Source: Prosthecobacter sp. (GTDB lineage: Bacteria > Verrucomicrobiota > Verrucomicrobiia > Verrucomicrobiales > Verrucomicrobiaceae). Taken from it: a stretch of DNA of 64,000 nucleotides. The notes under the pieces were generated by a model, which searched no databases, was not told the DNA's origin, and worked only from the letters and a program-made list of their open reading frames with translations. Numbering within the stretch: position 1 is the first letter of the stretch; each line of letters opens with the position of its first letter. A program made the translations under genes and the position numbers. The stretch lies in assembly GCF_034366625.1 (NCBI RefSeq), contig NZ_JAXMIH010000030.1, positions 62,001-126,000 of the forward strand, given 5' to 3'. Shown piece by piece: positions 25,261 through 33,856 of the stretch.

Positions 25261-25328
25261 GAAATGACGAATGAGTAATGACGAATGACGAATGTGATGG
25301 CGAATGGTTTTTCGTCATTCGCTCATTC
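25261..25328. repeat. GAATGACGAA-word hairpin inside the secretion operon
   Basis: The arm at 25269-25285 pairs with 25311-25328 (GAATGAG...AATGACGAA against TTCGTCATTCGCTCATTC), flanked by more copies of AATGACGAA and CATTC. It lies in the 128-base gap between the gspK-like and L/M-like genes, where it might attenuate transcription. Related words occur at 28280-28300 and 47826-47856. Confidence 0.55.
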
Positions 25329-25354
25329 GGGAATTAGTCATTCCGCGAACGCGG

Positions 25355-26287
25355 TCATTCCTCCATCCTGCCCAGATATGTCACCGCTCCGGTTTCCTGA
25401 TTGCGGCGGACGACGAGGATGATTTTGGAGCGTTTGTCACCCACCCAGCCGATGCTGGTGATGCGGCGCAGGCTGGTGTCGTCGTCATTGACGATGCCGC
25501 TGATTGCGGTGAGGCGGTCGCCGCTGAGTCCGAGAATCTGGTAGGCCTCCTCGTCGCGGATGCGGCGGTCATCTTCGGTGCCGGGGATGCCATCGGCCCC
25601 GTCACGTTCGGAGATGAAGCGTGTCACATCGCCCTCGGAGGCACCGGTGACGGCCAGCAGCACGTCTTTGAAGACCGTGCGCAGGTCGATCTGGCCTTCG
25701 CCGTAGATGCTGAAGTACTCACGCCAGTCGGGTTTGCGGCGGTCCACGGCATCCATGCCGCGCACGAGCAGCATTTCGTCCACGCGGGAGAAGCCTTGGT
25801 TGCGCGGCGCGTCGTAGGTGCCGAGCTGCTTGTAATACTCCGCCTCAGCGCCGTTTGCGCGCTGGTTGCTGTCATTATCCACCCAGTCGGCCAGCGAATC
25901 GGCGGCGATGCCGGCGTCCTCGGCATTGAGCTGCCAGTAGATGAAGAGATTGTAGATTGCCTCGCGCAGGCGCTCGTCGGTGGCGTAGTTGATCGGGAGG
26001 CGGGCACCTTCGTAATTGATGACCACGTCGAAACCGCTCTCCGGGCCGATTTTCTGTTTCAACACAAGATCACCACGCCGTATGTTCGGGTGCAGGCCGA
26101 CGGCAAGGCCACTTTCCGCCAGATGCAGCGCACGGAATTGATACGCGGCCATTTTCGACTCTTCGGCGCTGTAGGTGATGTATTCGACGACGCCCATGAC
26201 CGTGACGGACATGAGCAGGATGGCCCAGATCATGAGCATGAGGGCCGAGCCCGATTCGCGGGTGCGAGAAAGCATCAACGTTTTCAT
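25355..26287 (-). CDS. gspK: GspK-like minor pseudopilin
   Basis: The 310-residue protein begins with a short leader and a pseudopilin helix (RESGSALMLMIWAILLMSVTVMG...). There is a Gly at the likely cleavage site and no Glu at +5, a known trait of GspK. The large globular part is helical (DSLADWVDNDSNQRANGAEAEYY is the conserved GspK core, with the Asp-rich calcium-type loop) and ends in strands (ITSIGWVGDKRSKIILVVRR). GspK caps the pseudopilus tip with GspI and GspJ. Its ATG overlaps the GspJ stop by four bases, so the genes are translationally coupled. Confidence 0.85.
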   Translation of the reverse strand: MKTLMLSRTRESGSALMLMIWAILLMSVTVMGVVEYITYSAEESKMAAYQFRALHLAESGLAVGLHPNIRRGDLVLKQKIGPESGFDVVINYEGARLPINYATDERLREAIYNLFIYWQLNAEDAGIAADSLADWVDNDSNQRANGAEAEYYKQLGTYDAPRNQGFSRVDEMLLVRGMDAVDRRKPDWREYFSIYGEGQIDLRTVFKDVLLAVTGASEGDVTRFISERDGADGIPGTEDDRRIRDEEAYQILGLSGDRLTAISGIVNDDDTSLRRITSIGWVGDKRSKIILVVRRNQETGAVTYLGRMEE

Positions 26288-27228
26288 CGTGGAGGGCCGC
26301 CTCCTCCGCCGCCACCATTAGAGTTGCCACCACCTCCGGGCGTGCCACCGCCTCCTCCAGGCGGACCACCGCCACCTTGTCCGCCGCGTCCGCCGCCATC
26401 ACCACCACGGCCTCCTCCTGGACCGCCGCCGCCGCCACCTCCTCCACCCGTGGGAGCGCCACCACCGCCACCTGTTTGAGTGGCGCTGGAGGTGGAGTTG
26501 CTGCTGGAACTGCTGCTTGGCGCGGGAGTTCTGCCTGCGGTGATGGTAAGAACAGGAACGCTGTAAACCATGCGGATGGGCAGGGTACGATCCTTCAGCA
26601 CAAGCTGCGCTTCGATCAAATCCGGCCACTGCGATTTGCTCCATTCCTCATACCACGTCTCCTCTTTCTCGACGTAGAAGCGCCATTTCAGCGAGACGAC
26701 ATCCGGCAGCAGCGGCATCCAGTAGCGGCCTTCTTCATCGGGTGCATACAGCCCGGTGGTGGCTTCGCGGATGCCTGTCTGGCGGTCATCGGTTTGTGGA
26801 ATGACGTCCTCGCGTGAGAGGCTGAGGTAATGCAGCGGCATCTCATTGGAATCGGCCAGGCCATCGGGATGAGGACGGATGCGCAGCGTGGTGTCCTTCA
26901 GGCTGATGGGACTGAGTCCGAAGGGAAAACAATCAGGTGCGCCAGCGATGGTGATTTCTTGAATGATAGGCTCCGTGTTCTGCACCATCTTCAGCGTGAC
27001 CGTGGCCGTGCTCGGCAGCGTGGTGAAGGCCTTGCGGCTCAATTCGATGAAGCGGTTCACGGCATCGCTTTCCCTCTTGCCGTGCTCGATCTCCGCCGCC
27101 GTCTGCACCGAGCCGCGGATAAGCGCGAACAATGTTGTTGTGATCATGGCCAAGATCGTGATGCCGATCACGACCTCGATCAGAGTGAAGGCAGAGCGCC
27201 GTCTATTGTTGCGCGGATTTGTACACAT
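26284..27228 (-). CDS. gspJ: GspJ-like minor pseudopilin with glycine-rich tail
   Basis: The 314-residue protein has an N-terminal prepilin signal RRSAFTLIEVVIGITIL. The residue before the cleavage Phe is Ala rather than the usual Gly, and Glu at +5 is present. A GspJ-like globular domain follows (LPDVVSLKWRFYVEKEETWYEEW is typical). The last ~75 residues are extraordinary: a Ser/Thr patch followed by almost pure glycine with some Pro, Ala and Arg. Such a tail is not normal for GspJ. The gene starts 26 bases inside the end of the GspI-like gene and overlaps GspK at its end. It should sit at the pseudopilus tip. Confidence 0.85.
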   Translation of the reverse strand: MCTNPRNNRRRSAFTLIEVVIGITILAMITTTLFALIRGSVQTAAEIEHGKRESDAVNRFIELSRKAFTTLPSTATVTLKMVQNTEPIIQEITIAGAPDCFPFGLSPISLKDTTLRIRPHPDGLADSNEMPLHYLSLSREDVIPQTDDRQTGIREATTGLYAPDEEGRYWMPLLPDVVSLKWRFYVEKEETWYEEWSKSQWPDLIEAQLVLKDRTLPIRMVYSVPVLTITAGRTPAPSSSSSSNSTSSATQTGGGGGAPTGGGGGGGGGPGGGRGGDGGGRGGQGGGGPPGGGGGTPGGGGNSNGGGGGGGPPR

Positions 27229-27604
27229 AGACGTTCAGTGTGGCTTCCTCGGGCACGCCATCGAAAGACGAGGTCGCCGTGATGGTGAGGTTGTAAATGT
27301 CGCTCAGGGTGTCGCCACGGGTCGTGCGCAGCGCCACCGGCTCCGTGTTGCTCGTGTAGGTGACGCCATACGTGGTGTCCATCTGCGAGGTGCTCATCTC
27401 GGTGATCGGCTTGCGGCGGATTTCCTCCAAAAAATTGCGCATGCCGATGCGGATGATCTGGTCGCGCTTGAGCAAGTTCGCCGTCTCAGCAGCTTGGTTT
27501 AAAGCCCTTGCCAGTCCCAGCGCAGCGATGGCGAAGATGGTCAGCGCGATCACCAATTCAAACAGAATGTAGCCGCTCCGGCGTCTGTGGGCTGATGTTT
27601 TCAT
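27203..27604 (-). CDS. gspI: GspI-like minor pseudopilin
   Basis: The 133-residue protein starts MKTSAHRRRSGYILFELVIALTIFAIAALG. Gly is at -1 and Glu at +5 of the pseudopilin helix, but the usual FTLIE is replaced by YILFE. A compact alpha/beta domain follows, ending in a strand-rich region (YNLTITATSS, ATLNVYVYKS). Size and place between the H- and J-like genes fit GspI, a tip-complex pseudopilin. It overlaps GspH at its start by four bases and GspJ at its end by 26. Confidence 0.82.
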   Translation of the reverse strand: MKTSAHRRRSGYILFELVIALTIFAIAALGLARALNQAAETANLLKRDQIIRIGMRNFLEEIRRKPITEMSTSQMDTTYGVTYTSNTEPVALRTTRGDTLSDIYNLTITATSSFDGVPEEATLNVYVYKSAQQ

Positions 27605-28362
27605 CGTAGATCGACGCTCTCTTTCACGATGTCTGCTGTCAGGGCTCCGAACTCGACATCGAACGTGGCGGATTCACGGTCGATGTGGACCTTCAGCGGC
27701 TGGCAGATGCCGCTGGGCTGGAACACCCATAGTTTAACGGCATCGCCTTCGAGAAAGAGCGGTTCGGTGTCATACCAGAACTGCAACGAGTACTGCATGT
27801 CTTCCGGCATCTCGTACTTCTCCGTCCAGTGCTCGTCATACTTCGGCGCGGGCGGGGCGAGAGGCAGTTCGGTCGTTTTGGTGACGCTGCCGCCGCTGTC
27901 GAGATCGTTCTTGTCGAAAGTTTCCTGCTCCGCCGGTGGGTTCTCGCCGGTTTCGAGGAACTCCTGCAGTTCCGCGAGCTGGAGATACGGATTGAAGTAG
28001 CGCGATGCTGTGAAGCCGCCGCCATGAAACGCCACCTGGTAGGGGCGCTTCTCCGTCATCGCCCGCATGCGTGCTTCACGGGCCAGTTTGACCAGCGCGG
28101 TGACTGGTTCGCGTGCGAGACGCTCCTCCCGGAAGCCTTTCAACATGGGTACCGTCGCCGCCGCGAGAACGGCGACGATGGTCAGGGCGATGACGATCTC
28201 AACGAGAGTGAAGCCGGTGGAACGACGAGCCGAGCGAAGCGAGACAGACGACCGAAGGGAGCCCAGAGGGGAGCGAAGCGAATCAATGAAGGCAGAATGA
28301 CGAAGGGTGAGGGTATCACTCGCGTCATGGCTGGTCTTCGTGCTTCGGCATTCGGCATTCAT
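27601..28362 (-). CDS. gspH: GspH-like pseudopilin with unusually long leader
   Basis: The only conventional start is the ATG at 28360-28362, directly abutting the stop of gspG. This yields a leader of about 50 residues before STGFTLVEIVIALTIVAVLAA, whereas leaders of this class are usually 5-25 residues. The leader DNA carries GAGCGAAGCGA and GAATGACGAA words like those in intergenic repeats, suggesting that repeat sequence was inserted between G and H and became coding. The mature part is a GspH-like beta-rich domain with REARMRAMTEKRPYQVAF. The Glu at +5 is present. Processing by prepilin peptidase should still work in principle. Confidence 0.82.
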   Translation of the reverse strand: MNAECRSTKTSHDASDTLTLRHSAFIDSLRSPLGSLRSSVSLRSARRSTGFTLVEIVIALTIVAVLAAATVPMLKGFREERLAREPVTALVKLAREARMRAMTEKRPYQVAFHGGGFTASRYFNPYLQLAELQEFLETGENPPAEQETFDKNDLDSGGSVTKTTELPLAPPAPKYDEHWTEKYEMPEDMQYSLQFWYDTEPLFLEGDAVKLWVFQPSGICQPLKVHIDRESATFDVEFGALTADIVKESVDLR

Positions 28363-28809
28363 TTACTTCGTCGCGGTCTTCTTCCAGTTCCCCATGTCGT
28401 CCTCGGTGCCGTCCTGGCCGTCGGCACCCATGGTCCAGACGTCATAGGGCTTCTTCGATTTCTGGGCGGGGAAGCGGTACTTGTATTCGGCGCCCCATGG
28501 GTCTTTGGGCATCTCTTCCATGAAAGCGCGGTAGTTTTCAGGAATTGGCTCCATGGTGGGTTTTTCGACGAGGGCTTTGAGGCCTTGCTCGGTCGTGGGC
28601 ATGCGCAGGGCGCGGGATTCGTAGGATTGAAGGGCGAGACCGATGGCTTGGATGTCGCTGTCCACGCGGGTGTCCTTGGCGGAGTCGATCTGGCCTTTGA
28701 GCAGGTAAATCGAGCCGGAGGCCAGGATGGCAATGATCGTGAGCGTGATGACGATTTCGATCAGGGTGAAACCGGCGCGGAGAGAGGTGTGCGATGGGCG
28801 GATTTTCAT
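28363..28809 (-). CDS. gspG: GspG-like major pseudopilin
   Basis: The ATG at 28807-28809 (MKIRPSHTSLRAGFTLIE) gives 148 residues. The leader ends AG, followed by the perfect FTLIE signature and a hydrophobic helix. The globular domain shows the classic major pseudopilin motifs: YESRALRMPTTEQGLKALVEKP, DPWGAEYKYRFP and a closing WTMGADGQDGTEDDMGNW, which forms the calcium-binding loop of GspG. It should polymerise into the pseudopilus. The longer reading upstream is an out-of-frame pass through gspF. Confidence 0.93.
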   Translation of the reverse strand: MKIRPSHTSLRAGFTLIEIVITLTIIAILASGSIYLLKGQIDSAKDTRVDSDIQAIGLALQSYESRALRMPTTEQGLKALVEKPTMEPIPENYRAFMEEMPKDPWGAEYKYRFPAQKSKKPYDVWTMGADGQDGTEDDMGNWKKTATK

Positions 28810-28886
28810 GGAGATGGGGAAGGGGTGGCTGCGGGAGGTTTTTAACAGGATTTGAGAGGGATTAACAGATTTTTTGGCCGAAGGTT

Positions 28887-30113
28887 TCACTGACCTCGGA
28901 TGCCGGTGACGCTTTGGGCGATGGCGGCGACGATGGAGTAGGCCACGGTGCCGACCATGATGGCCATGAAGATGAGGATGACGGGCGTGATCATCGCCGT
29001 CATGCGCTTGATACGCTTGTCGAGCTCCTTGTCGTAACGGATGGCACATTTCTCCATCGACTTGCCAAGCTGGCCGGTTTGCTCGCCCACACCGATCATG
29101 TCGGCCAGCAACAGCGGGAAACTGCCGACCTTGCGCAAGGCCGAAGACAGCGGAGCACCTTCGGAAACGAGGTTGGTGACTTTGGCGAGCAGCGATTGGA
29201 TGAAGACGTTGGCGGAAATCTTCGAGACGAGGCGGATGCTGTTGAGCAGCGGCACGCCATTGGTGATCAGGTTGCCCAAGGAGTGCGCAAACTGCGCGTA
29301 GAAGCGCATGGACATGATCGCTCCGAACAGCGGGAGCTTGAGTTTGGTGGCGTCCCACCACAGGCGGCCTGCGGGGCTGGAAATGTAACCACGGAAGGTC
29401 AGAACGATGGCGGTGATGGCAGCAAGAATGGCCCACCACCACTGGCCGAAGAAATGATTGAAGCTGATGAGCAACTGCGTGGCCGCAGGAAGCTGCTGGC
29501 CGTTTTTCCCCATCAAATCCATGATCTGCGGCACCATGAAGGTCATGAACACGACCATGAGAACCACGCAGGCACCGATGAGAAAGGCGGGGTAGATCAT
29601 CGCCTGGGTCACCTTGGCCTGAAGATCGGCCATGACGGCCAGATTGGTCGCGAGACGACGCAAAATGCTCGGCAGAGAGCCGCTGACCTCACCGGCGGCG
29701 GCGAGATTGCAGTAAAGATCATCGAAGCTTGGCGATGCTTTTCTCAGAGCCTTCGCCACAGTCGAGCCTTCGCGCAGTTCATTGCGCATCGTGGTCGAGA
29801 TGCGCCGCAGGGCAGAGGCTTCCTGCCGCTCCTGCATGATGCGAAACGCCTGATCAATTTGCAGGCCGCCATCGAGCAGATCGGCGAGTTCTTCCGTGAA
29901 CAAGATCAACTGCGCCCGCTTCAACTTCACCGGACCTTCCGCCGCGTCCGCTTTCGCCTTCGCCGTTTCGGATTTCTCCTCCTGCGTGACCTTCACCGGC
30001 GTCAGCGCCTGTGCCTCGATATTCCGAAACGCCTCAGCTCTGGATCCTACCGTAACCGATCCGGTGATTGTTTGTCCGGTTGCAGTGAGAGCTGTGTAGG
30101 TAAATGCGGGCAT
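28887..30113 (-). CDS. gspF: GspF/PilC-like inner-membrane platform protein
   Basis: The 408-residue protein has the two tandem cytoplasmic T2SSF helical bundles (about 72-195 and 275-395). Three or four transmembrane helices are present (YPAFLIGACVVLMVVFMTFMV, WWWAILAAITAIVLTF, and the C-terminal VILIFMAIMVGTVAYSIV). Conserved GEVSGSLP-type and GEQTGQLGKSMEKCA turns are visible in both halves. The N-terminal GspF leader (MPAFTYTALTATGQTITG) is typical. It couples the ATPase to pseudopilus assembly. It lies 36 bases after gspE and 77 before gspG. Confidence 0.94.
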   Translation of the reverse strand: MPAFTYTALTATGQTITGSVTVGSRAEAFRNIEAQALTPVKVTQEEKSETAKAKADAAEGPVKLKRAQLILFTEELADLLDGGLQIDQAFRIMQERQEASALRRISTTMRNELREGSTVAKALRKASPSFDDLYCNLAAAGEVSGSLPSILRRLATNLAVMADLQAKVTQAMIYPAFLIGACVVLMVVFMTFMVPQIMDLMGKNGQQLPAATQLLISFNHFFGQWWWAILAAITAIVLTFRGYISSPAGRLWWDATKLKLPLFGAIMSMRFYAQFAHSLGNLITNGVPLLNSIRLVSKISANVFIQSLLAKVTNLVSEGAPLSSALRKVGSFPLLLADMIGVGEQTGQLGKSMEKCAIRYDKELDKRIKRMTAMITPVILIFMAIMVGTVAYSIVAAIAQSVTGIRGQ

Positions 30114-30149
30114 GGCGCTCTGTTAATTCAGCGAGTGTGGATTTCAATC

Positions 30150-31847
30150 TTACTCACTGGCAGCCGTCACGGTCATGACTTCCTCCAGCGTGGTGACGCC
30201 TTCGGATGCCTTGCGGAAGCCGTATTGGCGCATCGGGACCATGCCGTCTTTGAGAGCCTGGGCTTTGAGTTCCATGCTGTTGGCGCGATTGTTGATCTTG
30301 TCCTGCAAAGCTTCGGACATGAGGCAGATCTCCATGATGGCGAGACGGCCAGTGAAGCCGGTGTTGCGGCAGGCACGGCAGCCGACGGGTTTGAAGAGCT
30401 TGTTTTTCCACTCCAGCGGGAAGCCGATGGTGCGCAGGTGGCTGTCTTCGTGGTGCGCGGGCTGCTTGCAGAGATTGCACAGGGTGCGGACGAGGCGCTG
30501 GGCCTGGAAGGCACGCACAGAGGATGAAATCATGAACGGCTCGATGCCCATGTCGAGCAGACGGGAGATGCCGCCGACGGCATCGTTGGTGTGCAGCGTG
30601 GAGAAGACCAAGTGACCGGTCAAGGCACCGCGGATGGCGATTTCGACCGTCTCCTGGTCGCGCATTTCACCGACCATGATGACGTTCGGGTCGCCACGCA
30701 GGATGCTGCGCAGACCAGCGGCGAAGGTGAGGTCGATCTCCGGCTTCACGGCGATCTGGATGATGCCATCGAGCTTGTTTTCGACCGGATCCTCGATGGT
30801 GACGATGCGCCGCTCCTTGGTGTTGAGTTCCTTGAGGAAGGTATAAAGAGTGGACGACTTGCCGGAACCAGTGGGGCCGGTGACGAGGATGATGCCGTTC
30901 GGCGCGGCGAGCAGCTTGCGAATCGTCGCCTCGGTGGCGGGATCAAGGCCGAGGGACATGATGTCGAATTTTTTGCGCGTGAGCAGACGGAGCGCGACGG
31001 ATTCGCCGTTGACGCTCGGGATCGTTGCCACACGCACGTCGATGGGTTCGCCATCGAGTTCGAGGTTGATGCGGCCGTCCTGCGGCATGCGGCGTTCGGC
31101 GATGTCGAGGTTCGCCATGATTTTGAGGCGCGAGATGAGCGAGGATTGCAGCAGGCGCATGTTCGGTGGCACGGGGACTTCGAGCAGCTTGCCATCGACG
31201 CGGTAGCGGATGCGCAGGTCGCGCTCCAGCGGCTCGACGTGGATGTCGGTGGCGCGTTCCTTGAGCGCTTCGCGGAAAACCTGGTTCACGAAGTTCATCA
31301 CCGTGGCCTCTTCGTCTGCTTCATCGAGGACGTTGACCTCCTGCTTGAGGTCGTCGTGGTCATCCCCGCTTTCACGTCCTTCGAGAAGTTCTTCGAAATT
31401 TTCAGCACCGACGCCGTAGCCCTGATGCAGCGCTTCGAGGATGCGATGACGCGGCGCGATCTGCCAGTGGACGCGTTTGCGCAGCTCCTGGCCGACGGCC
31501 TGACGGGCACTGAGGTCGAAGGGATTGTAGGTAAGAATGGTGACTTCACCGTTGGCGACCTCTGAAGGGCAAATGCGGTGGCGCAGGGCCAGCTTGGCCG
31601 GAAAACGGCTGTGAAGGCCTTCAGCGGCATCGGCGATGCCATTTTCGGAGAAGGGCATGCCCAATCCGGTCGCAAGCTGGGCGAAAAAGCGATCTTCATC
31701 GACCATGCTGCTGTCCACGACGGCATCCAGGAGTGGCTGGCGCTTGTCTGCGGCGAGTTCGAGGGCGTGGCGCAGGCGGGTGGGCTCCTCGCATCCGGCG
31801 CTGGTGGCGGTGCGGACAAGAACGTCGATCAAGGTGGTGGCGGGCAT
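30150..31847 (-). CDS. gspE: GspE/PilB-type secretion ATPase
   Basis: The ATG at 31845-31847 (MPATTLIDVLVRTATSAG) gives 565 residues, better than the longer frame from 31955 that runs into the divergent intergenic region. Visible parts are the N-terminal MshEN-like domain, then DIHVEP and RYRVDGKL, Walker A GPTGSGKSST, the Asp box (ITIEDPVE-like VTIEDPVEN), Walker B (VIMVGEMRD), the His box STLHTND, and a zinc tetracysteine (LCNLC about 100 residues before the end, VGCRAC later). It powers pseudopilus or pilus assembly and heads the eleven-gene operon. No retraction ATPase (PilT) or prepilin peptidase is in the window. Confidence 0.95.
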   Translation of the reverse strand: MPATTLIDVLVRTATSAGCEEPTRLRHALELAADKRQPLLDAVVDSSMVDEDRFFAQLATGLGMPFSENGIADAAEGLHSRFPAKLALRHRICPSEVANGEVTILTYNPFDLSARQAVGQELRKRVHWQIAPRHRILEALHQGYGVGAENFEELLEGRESGDDHDDLKQEVNVLDEADEEATVMNFVNQVFREALKERATDIHVEPLERDLRIRYRVDGKLLEVPVPPNMRLLQSSLISRLKIMANLDIAERRMPQDGRINLELDGEPIDVRVATIPSVNGESVALRLLTRKKFDIMSLGLDPATEATIRKLLAAPNGIILVTGPTGSGKSSTLYTFLKELNTKERRIVTIEDPVENKLDGIIQIAVKPEIDLTFAAGLRSILRGDPNVIMVGEMRDQETVEIAIRGALTGHLVFSTLHTNDAVGGISRLLDMGIEPFMISSSVRAFQAQRLVRTLCNLCKQPAHHEDSHLRTIGFPLEWKNKLFKPVGCRACRNTGFTGRLAIMEICLMSEALQDKINNRANSMELKAQALKDGMVPMRQYGFRKASEGVTTLEEVMTVTAASE

Positions 31848-31960
31848 GTGGGGCGATACAACGCAGGGACAGGGGCAAAGTTTCGATCTAGCTACAAGAG
31901 GTTTGTTGGGGAAAGAAAATCTGTGGAGCCATGGGAATCGTGTGCTACATCGCAACCTGC

Positions 31961-32584
31961 ATGAATATCCTCCTCCCCATCTGCCGTCGTTCCCTGAAGG
32001 CGCTCGCCTTCGCCGGGCTTGCCCTCGCCTTGAGCCAATGTGCTGTCGTGAAAAAAGGCAACTACTCGCTCAATTTTGATCCACCCACGAAGCCGGTGAA
32101 AAACCCCTCGGCCGTGAAGGTGAAGCTCAGCACCGGCGCCCAGCGCGTGTATGTGATGGAAGGCAATGAAGTGCTGCTTGCCACGCCATGCTCAGTCGGT
32201 ACCGCCAGCAGCCCGACGCCGCTCGGCACGTATTCGATTTACAGCAAGACGGCCAACCGCCGTCGTGCCAGCAGCCCTGGCGCCGGTTATCCGATGACGT
32301 TCTGGATGGAGTTCAAGTCCGCCTACGGCATGCACTGGGGCTGGGTGAAGCCTTATCCCTGCACCCACGGCTGCGTGCGTCTGCCGATCAAATCCGCGCA
32401 GAAGATCTTCAGCATGGTGAAAAGTGGCACGCCGCTCATCATCGCCACCTCTCACCCGGAAGACGCCACCCATGGCAAGTCGCTTCCTGTGCTGGATGAC
32501 TCCACGCTGGCCGACCCACCCGATTCCTACATGATGAGTAACAAGGTCTTCGAAGACGCCGCGAAGGGCAAAATGTACTATTGA
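31961..32584 (+). CDS. L,D-transpeptidase (YkuD) lipoprotein
   Basis: The ATG at 31961 gives 207 residues with a signal ending in lipobox LSQC (Cys27). The YkuD domain (about 51-170) has YVMEGNEVLLATPCSVG, the STPLGTY-type turn (SPTPLGTYSI), a His at 125 and the catalytic box THGCVRLP with Cys138 as nucleophile. Such enzymes make 3-3 peptidoglycan cross-links or attach proteins to murein. It is divergent from gspE, with about 110 bases between them. The next gene (ispH) follows after 26 bases, so they may share a transcript. Confidence 0.9.
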   Translation: MNILLPICRRSLKALAFAGLALALSQCAVVKKGNYSLNFDPPTKPVKNPSAVKVKLSTGAQRVYVMEGNEVLLATPCSVGTASSPTPLGTYSIYSKTANRRRASSPGAGYPMTFWMEFKSAYGMHWGWVKPYPCTHGCVRLPIKSAQKIFSMVKSGTPLIIATSHPEDATHGKSLPVLDDSTLADPPDSYMMSNKVFEDAAKGKMYY

Positions 32585-32610
32585 TTCGCCGGCCAGTTTT
32601 TTTCTCATCA

Positions 32611-33855
32611 ATGTCTGCTCCAGCACCCTCTCCAGCCGCCCGCCGTGTGAATGTCCGCACGCCGGAGGTCATGGAGCGTGTGCAGGCGGAGGTGGAGACG
32701 CATTACCGCAGCCACATCGTCGAAAAAATCCGGGCGCGTGGCAGCATGCTGACCGTGGGCAACACCACGATTCGTCTCGCTCGTGATTTCGGTTTCTGCT
32801 ACGGCGTGGAGCGTGCCATCGACCTCGCCTATGCGGCGCGGAAGGTGTTTGCCGACCGACGGGTGTTCCTGCTGGGAGAGATCATCCACAATCAGGAGGT
32901 GAACCGCCAGCTCACCGAAATGGGCGTGGTCAGCATCCCGAACAGCGAACATGAGGCGATGGTCGCCACCATGACGAACGAGGATGTCGTCATCGTGCCC
33001 GCTTTCGGTGCTGAAACGCGGCTGATGAAGCTGATCGGTGATCGAGGTTGCATGGTGGTCGATACGACCTGTGGCGATGTGATGAGCGTGTGGAAGCGCG
33101 TGAGGCAGTATGCCAAGACCGGCTTCACCTCCATAATCCACGGCAAGGCCAGCCACGAGGAAACCCGCGCCACTTCCTCGCGTGCGATGGGTGATGATGG
33201 CATGGGCAATTATCTCGTGGTGCTCACGCTGGCCGATGTCGATTACGTCTGCGATTACATCCGCCACGGTGGTGATCGTGAGGCTTTCTTGAAGCGTTTT
33301 CCGGCCGGGGCTCACTCGGACGACTTTGATCCTGATCTGCATCTCACCCGCATCGGTGTGGCGAATCAGACCACGATGCTCAAATCGGAGACCGAGGAGG
33401 TTCAGCGGCGTTTGAAGCAGGCTGTGCTGGACAGGCATGGCCCTGAGGCTGGAGTCGTCAATTTTCAGGTCTTCGACACGATTTGCGGAGCCACGCAGGA
33501 ACGGCAGGACTCGCTCTTCGGTCTGCTGCGCCAGCCGCTCGATGTTTTGCTCGTCGTCGGTGGCTACAACAGCTCCAACACTACACACCTCGTTGAAATC
33601 GGCGAGCAGCAACTGCCCACGTTCTTCATCCGCACCGCCGACTGCCTCAAATCACTGGAGCAGATCGTGCATTTCGATCTCCACCTCAAGGCGGAGAAGG
33701 AAAGTTATTCCACCAAACTCGCCAGCGACGGCCCTGTGACCGTCGGCATCACCGCCGGGGCCTCGTGCCCGAACAATCTCATCGAAGACACCGTGCTTCG
33801 CGTGTTCAAACTGCGCGGTGTTGATGAAGCCACCGTGCGCGCCGCCTTGAATTGA
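32611..33855 (+). CDS. ispH: 4-hydroxy-3-methylbut-2-enyl diphosphate reductase, long plant/cyanobacterial type
   Basis: This is the last enzyme of the MEP isoprenoid pathway, with a 3- or 4-iron Fe-S cluster. The ATG at 32611 gives 414 residues, well above the ~315 of E. coli IspH. The N-terminal extension and internal insertions are typical of the plant/cyanobacterial class. Cluster cysteines lie in GFCYGVERA, VDTTCGDV and GASCPNN; HNQEVN and SNTTHLVE carry substrate-binding residues. A short gap of one base separates it from the thioesterase gene. Confidence 0.93.
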   Translation: MSAPAPSPAARRVNVRTPEVMERVQAEVETHYRSHIVEKIRARGSMLTVGNTTIRLARDFGFCYGVERAIDLAYAARKVFADRRVFLLGEIIHNQEVNRQLTEMGVVSIPNSEHEAMVATMTNEDVVIVPAFGAETRLMKLIGDRGCMVVDTTCGDVMSVWKRVRQYAKTGFTSIIHGKASHEETRATSSRAMGDDGMGNYLVVLTLADVDYVCDYIRHGGDREAFLKRFPAGAHSDDFDPDLHLTRIGVANQTTMLKSETEEVQRRLKQAVLDRHGPEAGVVNFQVFDTICGATQERQDSLFGLLRQPLDVLLVVGGYNSSNTTHLVEIGEQQLPTFFIRTADCLKSLEQIVHFDLHLKAEKESYSTKLASDGPVTVGITAGASCPNNLIEDTVLRVFKLRGVDEATVRAALN

Positions 33856-33856
33856 C

